64,000 nt of DNA from NCBI RefSeq assembly GCF_022965805.1, contig NC_133101.1, positions 14,107,054 through 14,171,053 on the forward strand, given 5' to 3'. A program made the translations under genes and the position numbers. Positions 36,288-47,116 of this stretch are shown piece after piece; positions within the stretch are counted from its first letter, which is position 1; each line of letters opens with the position of its first letter. This DNA comes from Primulina eburnea (Eukaryota > Streptophyta > Magnoliopsida > Lamiales > Gesneriaceae). The notes beneath the pieces were generated by a model. The model did not search any database, had not been told where the DNA came from, and was given only the letters and a program-made list of their open reading frames with translations.

Positions 36288-39200
36288 CTAAGAATTAGGG
36301 GGGAAACTCGATATGAAGCCCTCCAGGTCGATGAAGTAAGTAGGGGCGTCTGGCGGAGGATAGCCCTGAGCCTTGAAGAGGTCGATTGCACCCTCGAAAC
36401 CCACTCTCAAGTAGTGAAAAGCTTTCGGACCACAGATCTCGACAAATTCTTTGGATTTGAGAAATTCCTCTTTGAATGAGGAGGCTTCTGCAACATGTCG
36501 TGCCTTGGCGTCTTTAAGCTCAGCCTGTGAATTCTTTAATTCTTTCTTCAGCTTCTGGATCTCTTTAGCTTGATCCTCTATCAGCCGCTGAGACTCCTGC
36601 TTCTGTTTCAAGAACTCGCCGCACTCGATCTGGGACTCCGACAATTGATCTTGAGACTCTGAAAGCTCATTAGCATGCGTCACTTTCATCTCGTCAATAG
36701 TATTCTGGAGCCGTTCGCGGAGAGCCTCGCCCTCGCGTGATTCTTGGTAGGCGTCTGATCGAGTGGCCTTAACACGCTCAGCCACCTCCTCGACGTACAT
36801 CATGCCCTGCGTAAGTAGATAAGGGTGAAAAGACGACAAGAAAATCAAACACATATTAGACATCAATCTAAAGACTATGAGGAGAAGCATACCTCAGTGA
36901 CACTGGTGCATGCCCGGCGAAGGAGTGCAGACCACCCCAGTGAACTCATGAACGTTGCATCTGCCTCGGAGGGAAGCTGGTACATTATCTTCCGAGCCAA
37001 TTGAGTAGGACCCCGCCCCACGATGGCCGTATCCGAGGTATATAGAGGATGTACCCCCGGCTCAGGGGGAGGCCCCTCATCTGACTCGGACCCCTCTGGA
37101 GAAGAAATCGATACGATAGAAATCTCAGAAATCTTGCGCTTGCCATGCTGTGGGGCTGACGGGCTAAGATCAGTTGATGCTTTTTGCTTACCAGACGGAG
37201 GAGGGGAGTTGGCGCGAGGAGGTGGAGAGGATGCTCGCTTTGGGGCGGAAGAAGAGGAGCCTGCCTTCTTCTTCTTCGCAGCAGTAGGGGAGCTAAGGGA
37301 GCTGGCAAGCTTCTTTCCAGTAGTAGAGCAAGAACCTGTTTTCTTTTTCTCAGCAGCAGAACAATCTCCCTTTGGGCCCGTCGTGACTGCTGGGGTTACG
37401 GACTTCTGGGAAGCTGATGAGGAACCCACGGCCTTTGTCTTGGAAAGTTCACGGAGAAATAGGGCGTTCATGACTCTAGTACCTGCAAGCAGAGACAATG
37501 AACCATATAAGAACGTTTATTAAGTAACATAATTAACAAAAGAAAAACAAGAAGTATGAAAAGATGAGAATATCTACCAGCATTCTCCTTCAGCTTAATT
37601 TTAGCGGGACTTAACCCGACATGACATAGGAGATCCTCAGACAGAAGTTTGGGAATGTTAAAGCATCGATCTCCTAGTACACTCATTATCTTCAGGTACT
37701 CCTCATCTTTCTTATAACCCTTGGAAAGATCGGGCTTGGTAAAAGTGGGATACCAATCTGTGAAGCAAGTCAATTCTTTGAGTGACCGGACAAAGAGGAA
37801 GTATTTTTTCCAGTCCTTCACGTGACTGGGGGCTCCATCGAAAAGTTTGTGGCTAGACCGGGAGGTTACATAGAAAGGTCCATCTTTTGATCTAGACAAA
37901 ACTAAGAAGTAGGAAAAAGTGGTGCAATTCAAAGGGAGGTCTAGGGCTCTGAATAACACAGCGAAACAGCTTATCAAACGGAAGGCATTGGGCGTGAGTA
38001 AACCTAAGTGCACCTGATAGTACTTGCTTAATTCTTGAAAGAAATCGCACATGGGGAAACGAAGACCTGCATTAAAATGATGCTGAAAAAAGGTATAATA
38101 TCCCTTAGGGGCAAGATAAGGTCGGTCATCTGGGCCAGGAATGATTATCTGGTGGGAGGAAGGAATGTGCCACATAGTCCTAATTTTCGACTCACTACCA
38201 GGAGGAATGTGGGAGGACAAATGACCGTACCATAAGTTATCTGCCTCAGATATGTTCATTTGTTGGGTTAGGTGACGAACTTCCTTACCCGGACGACTAT
38301 GAGTAGTGATGTAAGGCCCGAGAAATTAATCCGGTTAATCTGAAAAGATTTGGAAATGATTATTATAATCCTGGATGATAATTGATGTGATTATAAACGA
38401 AACGGATCTGATCGGGAGAGCCGAAAGAAGAAATCACATTATGTGTGAAGAATAGCATTGGCGCACATGCGCGACATGTATCGGCGCACATGCGCGAAAA
38501 TTACAGAAGCATCGGCGAACATGCGCGAGATAAGGCGCGCATATGCGCGACCAGTCCAGAATGATCGGCGCATTTGCGCGACATAATTGGCGCACATGCG
38601 CGGGTGGGACAGAATGATTGGCGCATATGCACGACTAATATGGCGCATATGCGCGAGAAGACAATGCTAGTTTTTTATAACTGGCGCATATGCGCGACAT
38701 TGTTCGCGCATATGCGCGAAACGTGCAGAACATGCAATGAGCCACTTGGCCCTTAGACATGCAATATATATATATATATAACATGCAATTCTTTGGATTC
38801 AGTCAAAGAAAAACGAAAAGAATAGCTGAGAGAAGCGTAAATTCTTCAAATCAGAGAAATTGTGATTACGGGAAATCCGTCCGTCAGAATTTGAATCCGA
38901 CTTCAGTATCGAGTTCCTATCGACGCAGGCTACAACTGGACGTAAGTTTTGTTACGTTTAGACAAGATTTGAAATTACGATATTGTCAGAATTGAATATG
39001 AATCAGATATGATGTTTCTACTACCGTAGATATTGTATAACTGAAGTCATATTAAAGAATAGACAGTTTATGAAATTGTTATGAATTTCAGAGTTGATTT
39101 GATTGAGATTAGATATCAGATTTGTGTTATCGTTGAGATTATGAGTTATATCAGTATTGATAATGAGTTATGATATTATATCTGTGATGTTGAGATTGAC

Positions 39201-40600
39201 GGGGTTATTCAGATTGTATTGTTATGCCGTCGAAACATCAGTAGATTAATATGGATCAGATTCAGTAAAGATTTCGATTGTATCGTGATATTATTGATAT
39301 GAATTAGATTGTATCTTGTTCAGATATTGGTCAGATTATGTACTGAATTGAGTATTGATCAGAAGAGGTTGTGTTTGAGTTATTCACTGATACAGCGTAT
39401 TCGATATTGTCATTTCAGATTTGATATGGACAGATTTGAATACAGGTCATCGTCTTCGTCAGATAGGGACGACAAAGGTATAATTCATGTGATATTCGAG
39501 AAGATACAACTCAAATGAGATCCCATTTGAGTTTCCCAACAAAATCACATACTAGAATTATAGTTGTTTATTTTTATGACATGATTATGATGTGTTTATA
39601 GATGTTATATTCATATCTTTTGAAATGAGCATGTCTTGTTTACAGATTGTTATTCATTGCATTTAAGATAGGAGAGTCTTGACAGAACAGTCAGACTTCT
39701 AGACGTTCGGTGATATCGCAGCTTAGGGGAAGATCATTCTCCTATTGTAGATGTTGATACAGATCAGACCGAAGTCTAGGAATAAGACGTACAGTCACCC
39801 CGATTGGTAGGGTAGGTGACAGCCATTGACGTCTTATTCACACCGGGATCCCTAGAGTTATAGTTGAGTCGAGTCTAGACATGATTTGACTAGAACTGCA
39901 TGTGTTTATGGATGTGGTTTCATAGACTATGAAACCCATCTTTATTGCTTTCAGTCATGATAGCATGTGTTTATGATTTGATTAAACTGCATGTTTATCT
40001 GAATTGAGTTGCATGCTTATTTTGATTTGATTTTATAGATTATGAAATCTATTACTTTTGAATATGTTCATGATAGCATGTTTTATGATTTAGATTGTTT
40101 CTATACATGCTTACCATGTTTTATACTGGGATTTATTCTCACCGGAGTATCCGAATGTTGTCTTGTTTTGTATGTGTGCATGACAACAAGTAGGGCAAGA
40201 TCGGGGTCGAGAAGATGATGAGAGAAGACGATTTTAGCGTGGTGATTCCGGACTTGGATAGATTTGATTTTATTACTTGAACTTTAGTAGTTGAACCTTA
40301 GATTAGTTAAAAGATTGTTGTATCTTTATACTGAATTGTAGTTTTATACAGATATGTCCGCACTTTATTTTAAAAAGAAAAATTTTTAGACCCTGTTTTA
40401 TCTTAATTGATAATTAAATCCCAAAGATGATTAATAAGAAGATGATTAGCGTCCGGGTCCCTACAAGTGACTTCCTCCTCATGGGAATCAGGGATAAGCT
40501 CAGGATCAGTTATGGAAATCCTACCCTGGCTAGACTCACTAGACCCGCTAGATCTTTCAGAATCACTCGAGGAACCAGACTCGGAATCGGAAGAAGACAT
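36288..40600 (-). CDS. Antisense three-exon gene of the Tat element (Transposase_28-like), split by a solo LTR
   Basis: Starts at ATG 40600 with a Ser/Asp/Glu-rich N-terminus. Its first exon is interrupted by the solo LTR at 38310-40465; the frame continues in phase at 38309. Exon 1 ends at 37578, exon 2 is 37482-36893 and exon 3 is 36806-36288. Two GT..AG introns of 95 and 86 bases keep the phase, giving about 656 codons. The exon 1 core (FNAGLRFPMCDFFQELSKYY, then PNAFRLISCFAVLF) resembles the 'putative gypsy type transposon' domain (Transposase_28). Exon 2 is a Ser/Lys/Pro-rich low-complexity linker. Exon 3 is a long coiled coil ending in a short conserved tail. Antisense extra ORFs are known in Tat elements; their function is not established. 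Confidence 0.75.
36807..36892 (-). other. Intron 2 of the antisense gene
   Basis: On the minus strand GTATGCTTCT opens and TTACGCAG closes it. Removing 86 bases keeps the frame from TSVTE into GMMYVEE. Confidence 0.7.
37483..37577 (-). other. Intron 1 of the antisense gene
   Basis: On the minus strand GTAGATATTC opens and a T-rich tract ending TTGCAG closes it. Removing 95 bases keeps the frame from KENAG into TRVMNAL. Confidence 0.7.
38310..40465 (+). mobile_element. Solo gypsy LTR inside the Tat antisense gene
   Basis: 2156 bases from TGTAAGGCCCGAG to GGGTCCCTACA, flanked by the 5-base duplication AGTGA (38305-38309 and 40466-40470). It is related to the LTRs at 1-2068 and 22784-24771. 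It carries a cluster of GGCGCACATGCGCGA-type motifs (38458-38722) and the conserved hairpin at 39780-39839. No internal sequence remains, so it arose by LTR-LTR recombination after insertion. Confidence 0.93.
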
Positions 40601-40679
40601 AATTATTAAGGGTAATCAAACAGGTAAAGGAGAGAACTGACCCGAGTAAGACGTGGAAATAATACTCAAAGCAATAGAA

Positions 40680-41270
40680 TCGCAGGGATGGGCGAGCGTG
40701 CGGAGGACCCGGGCGGGCGTGGGCAGGGCTCGGCAGGGCGAGCGTGTGTATGGGCGGACTGATGCGCGAGGGTGGCGAGGTGATGGGGCGAGCTGCACGA
40801 CGGGCGGAGATGCGCGCGGGGGCGAACTCGCGCTTGGGGGAGCAGGCGGATGGGCGAGCCGGCGAGCGTGGGCAGGGCTCGGCTGGGGCGAGCTCGCGCT
40901 TGGGCGAGCAGGCGGATGGGAGAGCACTGGCTGGGGCGAGCAGGCGGATGGGAGAGCAGGCTTGGGCGAGCGGGCGTGTATGGGCGAGCTTGCGGATGGG
41001 CGAGCGCTGGCTGGGGCGAGCTCGCGCTTGGGCGAGCAGGCGGATGGGCGAGCACTGGCTGGGGCGAGCAGGCGGATGGGCGAGCGGGCGTGTATGGGCG
41101 AGCCTGCGGATGGGCGAGCGCTGGCTGGGGCGAGCAGGCGGATGGGCGAGCACTAGATGGGGCGAGCAGGCGGATGGGCGAGCGCTGGCTGGGGCAAGCT
41201 CGCGCTTGGGCGAGCAGGCGGATGGGCGCTGGGGCGAGCGGAAGCTTAGGCGAGCGTGGCAGGGGCGCTC
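40680..41270. repeat. GC-rich minisatellite of the Tat element
   Basis: Repeats built from GGCGAGCAGGCGGATGGGC and GCTGGCTGGGGCGAGC modules lie between the antisense gene start and the 3' LTR. Open frames appear in several frames on both strands because of the composition and the lack of stops. I do not treat them as genes. Confidence 0.85.
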
Positions 41271-41515
41271 GACGAGGCGCTGGCGAGCGTGCGCGCTGAA
41301 CTGCTGGGAGAGGCAGAGGCTAGGGCGAGCCTGCGCGCTGGACTGTCGGCAGGGCAGTGGCTTGCGCGCGGAGGGCAGGGGCGCGCCAGGTTGTCGCGCG
41401 CGCGAGCTAGCTGGGGCTTGACGTGGGCTTGGGCACGCGTTGGGTTCAGGCGACGCGGTGACCAGGGCACGCGTGAAGGTGGCAACGAGATGGTTAGGAA
41501 ACGGGAGAGAGCTAG

Positions 41516-41855
41516 TGATATTCCAGGGATGAGCCCATCAAGATCTGACCCAAACTCCTGGCCCATATCTAAGGCCCACAGGTTAAGGCCCGCAGGTGAC
41601 CCAGATATTCTCCTATAAATACCAGGTTCGAGTGTTCAGTTTATTCATTCACTATATTGTTTTCAGCAGCGCCCTTAGCTGCTACCCTCATATATCCTCA
41701 GTCACTGACTTGAGCGTCGGAGGGGCTACGCCAGGACACCCTCGCCCCCTTCTAACAATCCTATTTGTGATTTTCAGGCCCAGGGTGATTTCAAAGCCCA
41801 CGTCTGAACTAGTGACGCTTGCGTGGATCGGACCCTAGATTTCCCGTGAGTATCA
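41516..41855 (+). repeat. Tat element 3' LTR (340 bp)
   Basis: TGATATTCC to GAGTATCA. Nearly identical to 29171-29513, with one 3-base deletion and several substitutions. A purine-rich stretch (ACGGGAGAGAG) precedes it. Confidence 0.92.
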
Positions 41856-41860
41856 CATAC

Positions 41861-41893
41861 CTTTTCATACTACGCAATTTCTCATTCTTTTCC
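41861..41893 (-). CDS. Host gene, internal exon (33 nt)
   Basis: Minus-strand exon between a TTTTTTCTAG acceptor and a GTATG donor, encoding EKNEKLRSMK. Its phase fits the exons on both sides. The donor GTATG is the target-site duplication of the Tat element. The rest of 41861-42076 is intron. Confidence 0.55.
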
Positions 41894-42076
41894 CTAGAAA
41901 AAATAATTTTGAAACATTGAGTTGGCTTTATTTATATATAATATCACATGAATAATACAAAAAAAAAGACTAGTGGTGAAAATAAATATATCACGCGTAA
42001 TGGGTTTCTTTCTCAAAAGATCATGTAGAATAGCTTCACCACATTATGATAATTAAGTATCATCAAACTAACCACT

Positions 42077-43009
42077 TGTCAGGATCGGTTATTAACAAGG
42101 AAGTGTTTAGAAGGGGGGGTTGAATAAACACTTCTAGGAATTTAAATTTTCTTTGATAGAGGTAGTTCAGCTTTGTTAAGAACTGAACTAAGTATCCCGT
42201 CAGTCAATATCAATCAGTTAAACTGAATAAGAAGTTGCGGAAATAAACTGATTGACAGATAGAATATCTAACTGAGAATGAAAAGCTGAAGTAAATATAA
42301 CACAATATGTTTATGGATGTTCGGAGAATTGAATAACTCCTACGTCACCCCTTCTATCTCAATGATAGGATATTCACTAAAAGACTTTGATCGAGTACAA
42401 CACTGGTACAGACCCACTTCAGTTAGGACTTATCTATTGCCTAAACTGAAACTCTTAGTATAACACAATGATCTCTGTGAGTTACTGAACTCAGCACTTA
42501 TTGAATTATCAATGTTTCAGAGTGCTAGTTTTTGCTCAATGTATAGCCTTGATTGCTACAAATAGATCTTGTAAGTGTGAGCTGAGATTCAGAGTAACAG
42601 CAAGTTTGAGATTGATCAATCCTCTTTAACTGTTCTTTAGTCATATTTATAGACTTGTCTTTCAACGGTAATTTTGGATTCTCGTATCCGTTGATTGTCA
42701 CCTCATCATTTCCAAGATAATGTTCTTGATTGTCGCTTCATCATTGATTGTAAGACGGCGTATTAATCTCAATAGACGAAATACGTTCTTCTATGCAATG
42801 CGGCTTTCCATATACAGCTGCTGTCTAATTTGTCTATGATCTTTCCCGAGGTATCTTCAGTTGAGAAGCTTTAATGTGTTCAACTGACTGATCAGTTGTA
42901 TTCACTGATTTCAGTTGAATGTCCAGCTGCCGAAATTTGTTTTTACATATCAGTTTATTTTAGTAGGTTGATTTATGTTTTGTCAAACTTCAGAATCTGG
43001 TTTCCAACA
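42077..43009 (-). repeat. Sirevirus-like element 3' LTR
   Basis: 933 bp, plus-strand TGTCAGG...CCAACA. Next to it, at 43010-43022, lies the polypurine tract (minus strand AAAGGGGGAAAT). A second such tract is at about 43231-43245; repeated tracts are a Sirevirus habit. Confidence 0.93.
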
Positions 43010-43084
43010 ATTTCCCCCTTTATGGTGTTTGACAAAACCTAGAGATTTAAACTGAGCTCTTTGCAGATAATGCAACTGAATCAT

Positions 43085-43205
43085 AAGATAGCAGAATTTC
43101 TTGTAGATAATAACATCAATTGGAGAAATTTCTTGTAGATAATAACATCAGTTGGAGAAATTTCTTGTAGATAATAACATCAGTTGGAGAATATAACATC
43201 AGTTG
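43085..43205 (-). repeat. 36-bp tandem repeats before the 3' polypurine tract
   Basis: Three near-perfect copies of a unit containing TTTCTTGTAGATAATAACAT, plus a partial fourth ending ATAACATCAGTTGA. Downstream of the env-like ORF in the 3' untranslated part. Confidence 0.85.
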
Positions 43206-43222
43206 ATTATTCAGATAATTCT

Positions 43223-45829
43223 TTAGCTGTTTTCCCCCTTTTTGTCAAATACCTCCATTTTGTCCGATAGCATTTTAACGTCACGGGAGAGAATTTTGAC
43301 ATCTGTGGTGATACTGGAGGCAATGGTAGTGAAAGAGGTCTGTAGTAACTCCATTTGCTTTGAGACGAAGGTTTCCAGTCGCTGAAATCTCTGACTGTTT
43401 ACATCTTGATTTGTAGATAAGGAATCAAGTAGCCCCTGCTTTGTTTTATCCATAGTATTGACAAGAAAGTCCATTTTGTCTCTAAGAGCATTCAATTTCT
43501 CTAAGTTGGACACATTTAGATGATCCAATTTTAGAGTGTGAGATAGTTGAATGTTCTGAATTTTGGAGATGGCAGAAATCATGCGCTCCATATTATTCTG
43601 TAAATGCTGAACTTCTTCCAGAATAAGATCAATATCTGAAGAAGTTTGAGGAGGAGATTGAAATGCTGACCTTTTTTCTTTATTGATGTGTTCAGAAACG
43701 ACTAATGTGTGGTCAGTTGAGACTGGGTCATCAACATTTTGAACTGAAACATCAGTGTCAATCATTTTTCCTTGAACTGTAAGTGGAGGAGATGAATGCT
43801 GTTCAGCAGGATGACTTATAGCAATCGGTGAAGGAGAACTGAGCACTGGTTCCTGTATCGGAGGATCTTGACAAGCCAGAGTATCGTCCGTTGAGGTATT
43901 CTTGTCAGCAGATGAAGCTTGCTGAATTGATTCTTTTGCAGAGATAGGACCCTCTGAATTGATTTGATCAACAGGATGATCAATTTTATCATTGGTGGAT
44001 TCACTTAAGTGAGAATCCTGTACAATTACTGAGATGATCTCATCGATGTGAGCAAAAGAAAGCTCATCTTCCGTGTATAGTTGTTGTTCAGTAGAAGGTG
44101 ACTGAGGCTTATCTAGAACTGGTACGTTAGTTGTAACAAGAGCCAGTTCAGATGATTGTTGCTGCTGTTCAGTTAGTGATTCATCATCTTCGTCTTCATT
44201 ATCAGTGTCTGAATTTGCTTGATGAATGACTAATTCCTGATCCATTTCCCAAAATTTAATCTGAGATAGCAACCCAACTAAATCAGAATTTAGCTGAGTG
44301 ATCACTGCTTGATCAGCATATGCAGTTGGATTTGTGGGAACATAATTGGCATTCAATTTCTCAATAATCTGAGCCAATTTCTTTGCTCTTACTTGATCAA
44401 ATAAGTAGGATTTCCTTTCCATAGCCAGAGTAATGGAAGCTGCTTTCACTGTCTTCAGAACATAATCTTCCAGTTTAATAAATGTAGTCAGTTGAGATTT
44501 GTTCTTCAGTTTCTTGGCAAAAACTTCAGTTCGGTAGGCCTTCCAAGCATCATAGGCCTGAATTTTTGAAGCTGCAAAATCATTAACCTTTGCCCAAACA
44601 AGGTCAATGTGAGTTTGAATCGGATTCGTTGGTCGGGACGTTTCGATCATTTTGCCCTTTCCTTTATCAGCACTCATGAGGTGTGGAATTTCTAACCCAG
44701 TTCGAGTTGAATCCACCACTTCTACAAATTTGATACCTTTCGGTCGTGCAGGTGCGACACCAATTGGTCGAGATATTTGAGTTAAGGGAGCTTTGACCCT
44801 AACTGATTTCTTCTTTGTGCTAGCTGAATCGTCAGGTGGAATGATGTTCAAGGGAACAGCTTCTATTGGTTGCTGACTTTCTGTAGTCAGTAACTGGTCA
44901 GCAGTTGTGGTGACTTCAGTAACTGACCTCACTTTTTGAGTTCTTGATTTCTTGACAATCTTAGGTGATGGAGTTCTCTCTGAATCAGTTGTACTCAGAA
45001 TTAATTTTCTTTTAGTGATCTTCCGTTCAGGTAGAGTTTTGACTTTCTTCTCTGATTTTGTAGTCGCCTGATCAATTCCAATCTCCTTTTTAATCTTGAC
45101 GAATTTAGCAGGAGAAATGTCCAGGTTGATTTTTGGTGGCTTAGTGTTCTTTGCATTGAACACCTTGAATTTCGATAATTTTTCAGAATCAGCAGTCACT
45201 AAACCTCTTTCTTTCAATAGATAACTGATTTGTACGGCAAAACCTTTGGATTGTTTTGACGACAAAAACATATTCTTTAATATGTTAAAGATGAGTCGTT
45301 TCCAGTTGAGTTTTCGATCAGCCATAATAGCAGTAATGACTTGAAACTTTTCCAATGTAAGGGCAGCAAACGATCCTGCTTTTGCTAGGAGCCCTTTAGC
45401 AATTATATCAGCAATCAATTGAATTTCATGTTTCAGTTCCTTCTTAGGATCGGAAACTTTAATTTTCTTTCCATCAGCAGATAAAAGAACTTGCATTTCA
45501 TCAATATCAGATGCTTTGACATCCGAGAGTTGTGCTAATCCGTCACAAGGTAAAGAGAATAATTCCCCAAAAGAATCTTCAGATATAGTTAATGACTGAC
45601 CATTAACAGTAGAATTTATAATACCTTCTGAATCAACTTTACTGGAGGAGTAGAATTCCTGAAGTTCTTTTGGATATATATCCTGTGAAGATTTGCCCAG
45701 AAATGTTCGCAGACCAGCATTTTCGAGTTTTTGAAACACTGTTTTGACCTTGTCATCTCCGAAAGATAAAATGGATCCAAAATTGATTGTCATAGCATTG
45801 AGCATGTAGGCGGGAATCTGAGTCGTCAT
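43223..45829 (-). CDS. env-like / putative transposon-protein ORF (868 aa)
   Basis: Open frame of 868 codons from ATG 45829, lying where Sireviruses carry their env-like gene. The N-terminal 230 residues look globular (FGSILSFGDDKVKTVFQKLE, ISEDSFGELFSLPCDGL) and recall the 'putative plant transposon protein' family. The middle (about 230-420) is Lys/Pro/Ser-rich. An acidic Gln/Ser-rich part follows, and the last 150 residues form a coiled coil (LRDKMDFLVNTMDKTKQGLL). I see no signal peptide or membrane segment, so the 'env' label is positional only. Start chosen because it is the first ATG after stops and a 600-base intergenic region. Confidence 0.6.
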   Translation of the reverse strand: MTTQIPAYMLNAMTINFGSILSFGDDKVKTVFQKLENAGLRTFLGKSSQDIYPKELQEFYSSSKVDSEGIINSTVNGQSLTISEDSFGELFSLPCDGLAQLSDVKASDIDEMQVLLSADGKKIKVSDPKKELKHEIQLIADIIAKGLLAKAGSFAALTLEKFQVITAIMADRKLNWKRLIFNILKNMFLSSKQSKGFAVQISYLLKERGLVTADSEKLSKFKVFNAKNTKPPKINLDISPAKFVKIKKEIGIDQATTKSEKKVKTLPERKITKRKLILSTTDSERTPSPKIVKKSRTQKVRSVTEVTTTADQLLTTESQQPIEAVPLNIIPPDDSASTKKKSVRVKAPLTQISRPIGVAPARPKGIKFVEVVDSTRTGLEIPHLMSADKGKGKMIETSRPTNPIQTHIDLVWAKVNDFAASKIQAYDAWKAYRTEVFAKKLKNKSQLTTFIKLEDYVLKTVKAASITLAMERKSYLFDQVRAKKLAQIIEKLNANYVPTNPTAYADQAVITQLNSDLVGLLSQIKFWEMDQELVIHQANSDTDNEDEDDESLTEQQQQSSELALVTTNVPVLDKPQSPSTEQQLYTEDELSFAHIDEIISVIVQDSHLSESTNDKIDHPVDQINSEGPISAKESIQQASSADKNTSTDDTLACQDPPIQEPVLSSPSPIAISHPAEQHSSPPLTVQGKMIDTDVSVQNVDDPVSTDHTLVVSEHINKEKRSAFQSPPQTSSDIDLILEEVQHLQNNMERMISAISKIQNIQLSHTLKLDHLNVSNLEKLNALRDKMDFLVNTMDKTKQGLLDSLSTNQDVNSQRFQRLETFVSKQMELLQTSFTTIASSITTDVKILSRDVKMLSDKMEVFDKKGENS

Positions 45830-46429
45830 TTTGTGCTGGGTGATTTACTGAAAGAGAAATTTAAGGAAGATATTTGCTCTTACTTTCATGAGTTTGTGAA
45901 TAATCAAAGAGTAAAACTGAAATGAAGCGGGCACTTGTTCATATGTTCGTGACTATTCAAATTTTTGGACACGTGTCAGTCCATAAATAAAATATTTTTA
46001 AAAAAATGTATACGTGCCGTGTGTGCGCAACTTTGAGCGGTTAAAAACATGTACACGTTGTAAATTGAAATTCATCATGATTTAGCAGATAGTCACGTCA
46101 TTTGATTTGGAATATAATAGGTTTAATTTATTAACTTGATGAGAAGATTAGTAGAATTATCAACTGATCGATCAGTTAGAAAGAACTGAGTCCTTTCAGT
46201 TGAGAACTCACTAACATCTGTCTTCTCAGTTAATCTCTTAAACCATCATTCCCCCTAAATAAATGCATTAAATAAAAATGACGGCAATCAACAGTAATGA
46301 TTAAAGACGAGTATTGTGCTTGGCATAGCAAACGTCTCAGAGAGAAGTGTCCTTTCATTTTCCTAGTCCTGGCCTATAAATAAAACTGAAAAGTTAGTCA
46401 CAAGTATCAGCAGAAAATATTTACAAGAA
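45830..46429. promoter_or_regulatory. Divergent intergenic region with TATA box at 46375-46382
   Basis: This AT-rich 600 bases separates the env-like ORF (minus) from the small plus-strand gene at 46430. CCTATAAATAAAA at 46373-46385 lies 48-55 bases before that ATG, a good spacing for a TATA box with a short 5' leader. No equally clear TATA box was seen for the env-like ORF. Confidence 0.5.
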
Positions 46430-46828
46430 ATGGCAGGAGCAAGTAGTTCAAGCGTTGATCCTTTTTCACTAGAGGCACAAAAAGCTGCAATAGAAGACCA
46501 AGTCTTCTATGCTAGTCTTCCCTACTGGGAAGAGTTACAGGAGCTTGAGCTTCTGTACAACTCAGGGAGGGTCACCACTTTTAGGCGGATGGCTCAGTTG
46601 AGAGAAGTGCGGGAGCACTTAAAGATTTCTGCAGAGGTGGATGCCTTTAAAGAGGGCCACATGTATGAATTGATGCTGCGTAAGGAGTTGGAGACTCTTA
46701 ACAGCATCGCATCTTCACACAGTTTCTGCAAAACTTCTTCCTCCGCACTAGATGTTTGGATGAGAATGTGGATAGATAGTGTGAAGGAAACTTATGATCA
46801 TGTAATCCTTTCAAATATTTATGGATGA
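46430..46828 (+). CDS. Small antisense gene A in the Sirevirus (132 aa, unknown)
   Basis: An ATG-initiated 132-codon frame on the strand opposite to gag, pol and the env-like ORF. It has its own TATA box 55 bases upstream. The protein is mainly helical: a Ser-rich N-terminus, then YWEELQELELLYNSGRV, RRMAQLREVREHLK, MLRKELETLNSIASSHSF, and a tryptophan-rich end VWMRMWIDSVKE. No signal peptide, membrane segment or Cys/His cluster. It aligns over most of its length with the gene at 47117-47539. I do not recognise the family. The frame is intact in a recently inserted element, which supports it being real. Confidence 0.6.
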   Translation: MAGASSSSVDPFSLEAQKAAIEDQVFYASLPYWEELQELELLYNSGRVTTFRRMAQLREVREHLKISAEVDAFKEGHMYELMLRKELETLNSIASSHSFCKTSSSALDVWMRMWIDSVKETYDHVILSNIYG

Positions 46829-47069
46829 AATATTTATTTTGATTAATGTGTCATTTTATTTTTGTTTCTGTGCACAATGATCTTGTTATGAGACACAAAC
46901 ACTTAAACGCTAACTGATATCAGTTGTGATAAACAAGTAAACTGATAAAGGATTAATTTTAAAATTTAAACTAATATGAGTTAATAATGATTAACTTATA
47001 ACTTAAAGTCCTTGGTAAATATAAAAGACATATTTAATGACTTAAGACTCTTCGGCTTCTTCATTTTCC

Positions 47070-47077
47070 TATAAATA
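47070..47077 (+). promoter_or_regulatory. TATA box of antisense gene B
   Basis: TATAAATA 40-47 bases before the ATG at 47117, preceded by CATTTTCC. The same CATTTTCC word stands upstream of the TATA box of gene A (about 46356), so promoter and gene were probably duplicated together. Confidence 0.5.
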
Positions 47078-47116
47078 GTGATCACAAGGTGATATTAACA
47101 AAGAAAATCTTTCAAC

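Larger units (their letters stand above)
29171..41855 (+). mobile_element. Complete Tat-lineage Ty3/gypsy retrotransposon
   Basis: LTRs of 343 and 340 bp flank a 12-kb interior, with the 5-base duplication CATAC at 29166-29170 and 41856-41860. LTR ends are TGATAC...GTATCA. Order: LTR, primer binding site, decayed gag, pol with two RNase H domains, 58-bp minisatellite, three-exon antisense gene, GC-rich minisatellite, LTR. The second RNase H, the missing chromodomain and the extra antisense ORF before the 3' LTR are known traits of the plant Tat lineage. At least seven differences between its LTRs are visible, so it is fairly young. A later solo LTR lies inside it. Confidence 0.93.

Noticed and set aside
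37023..37523. 166-codon plus-strand frame
   Set aside because: Shadow of the low-complexity Ser/Lys/Pro exon of the antisense Tat gene.
40653..41421. Long overlapping ORFs on both strands (up to 225 codons)
   Set aside because: Product of a GC-rich minisatellite without stop codons; several frames are open at once.
43816..44004. 62-codon minus-strand frame
   Set aside because: Shadow frame within the 868-codon env-like ORF.
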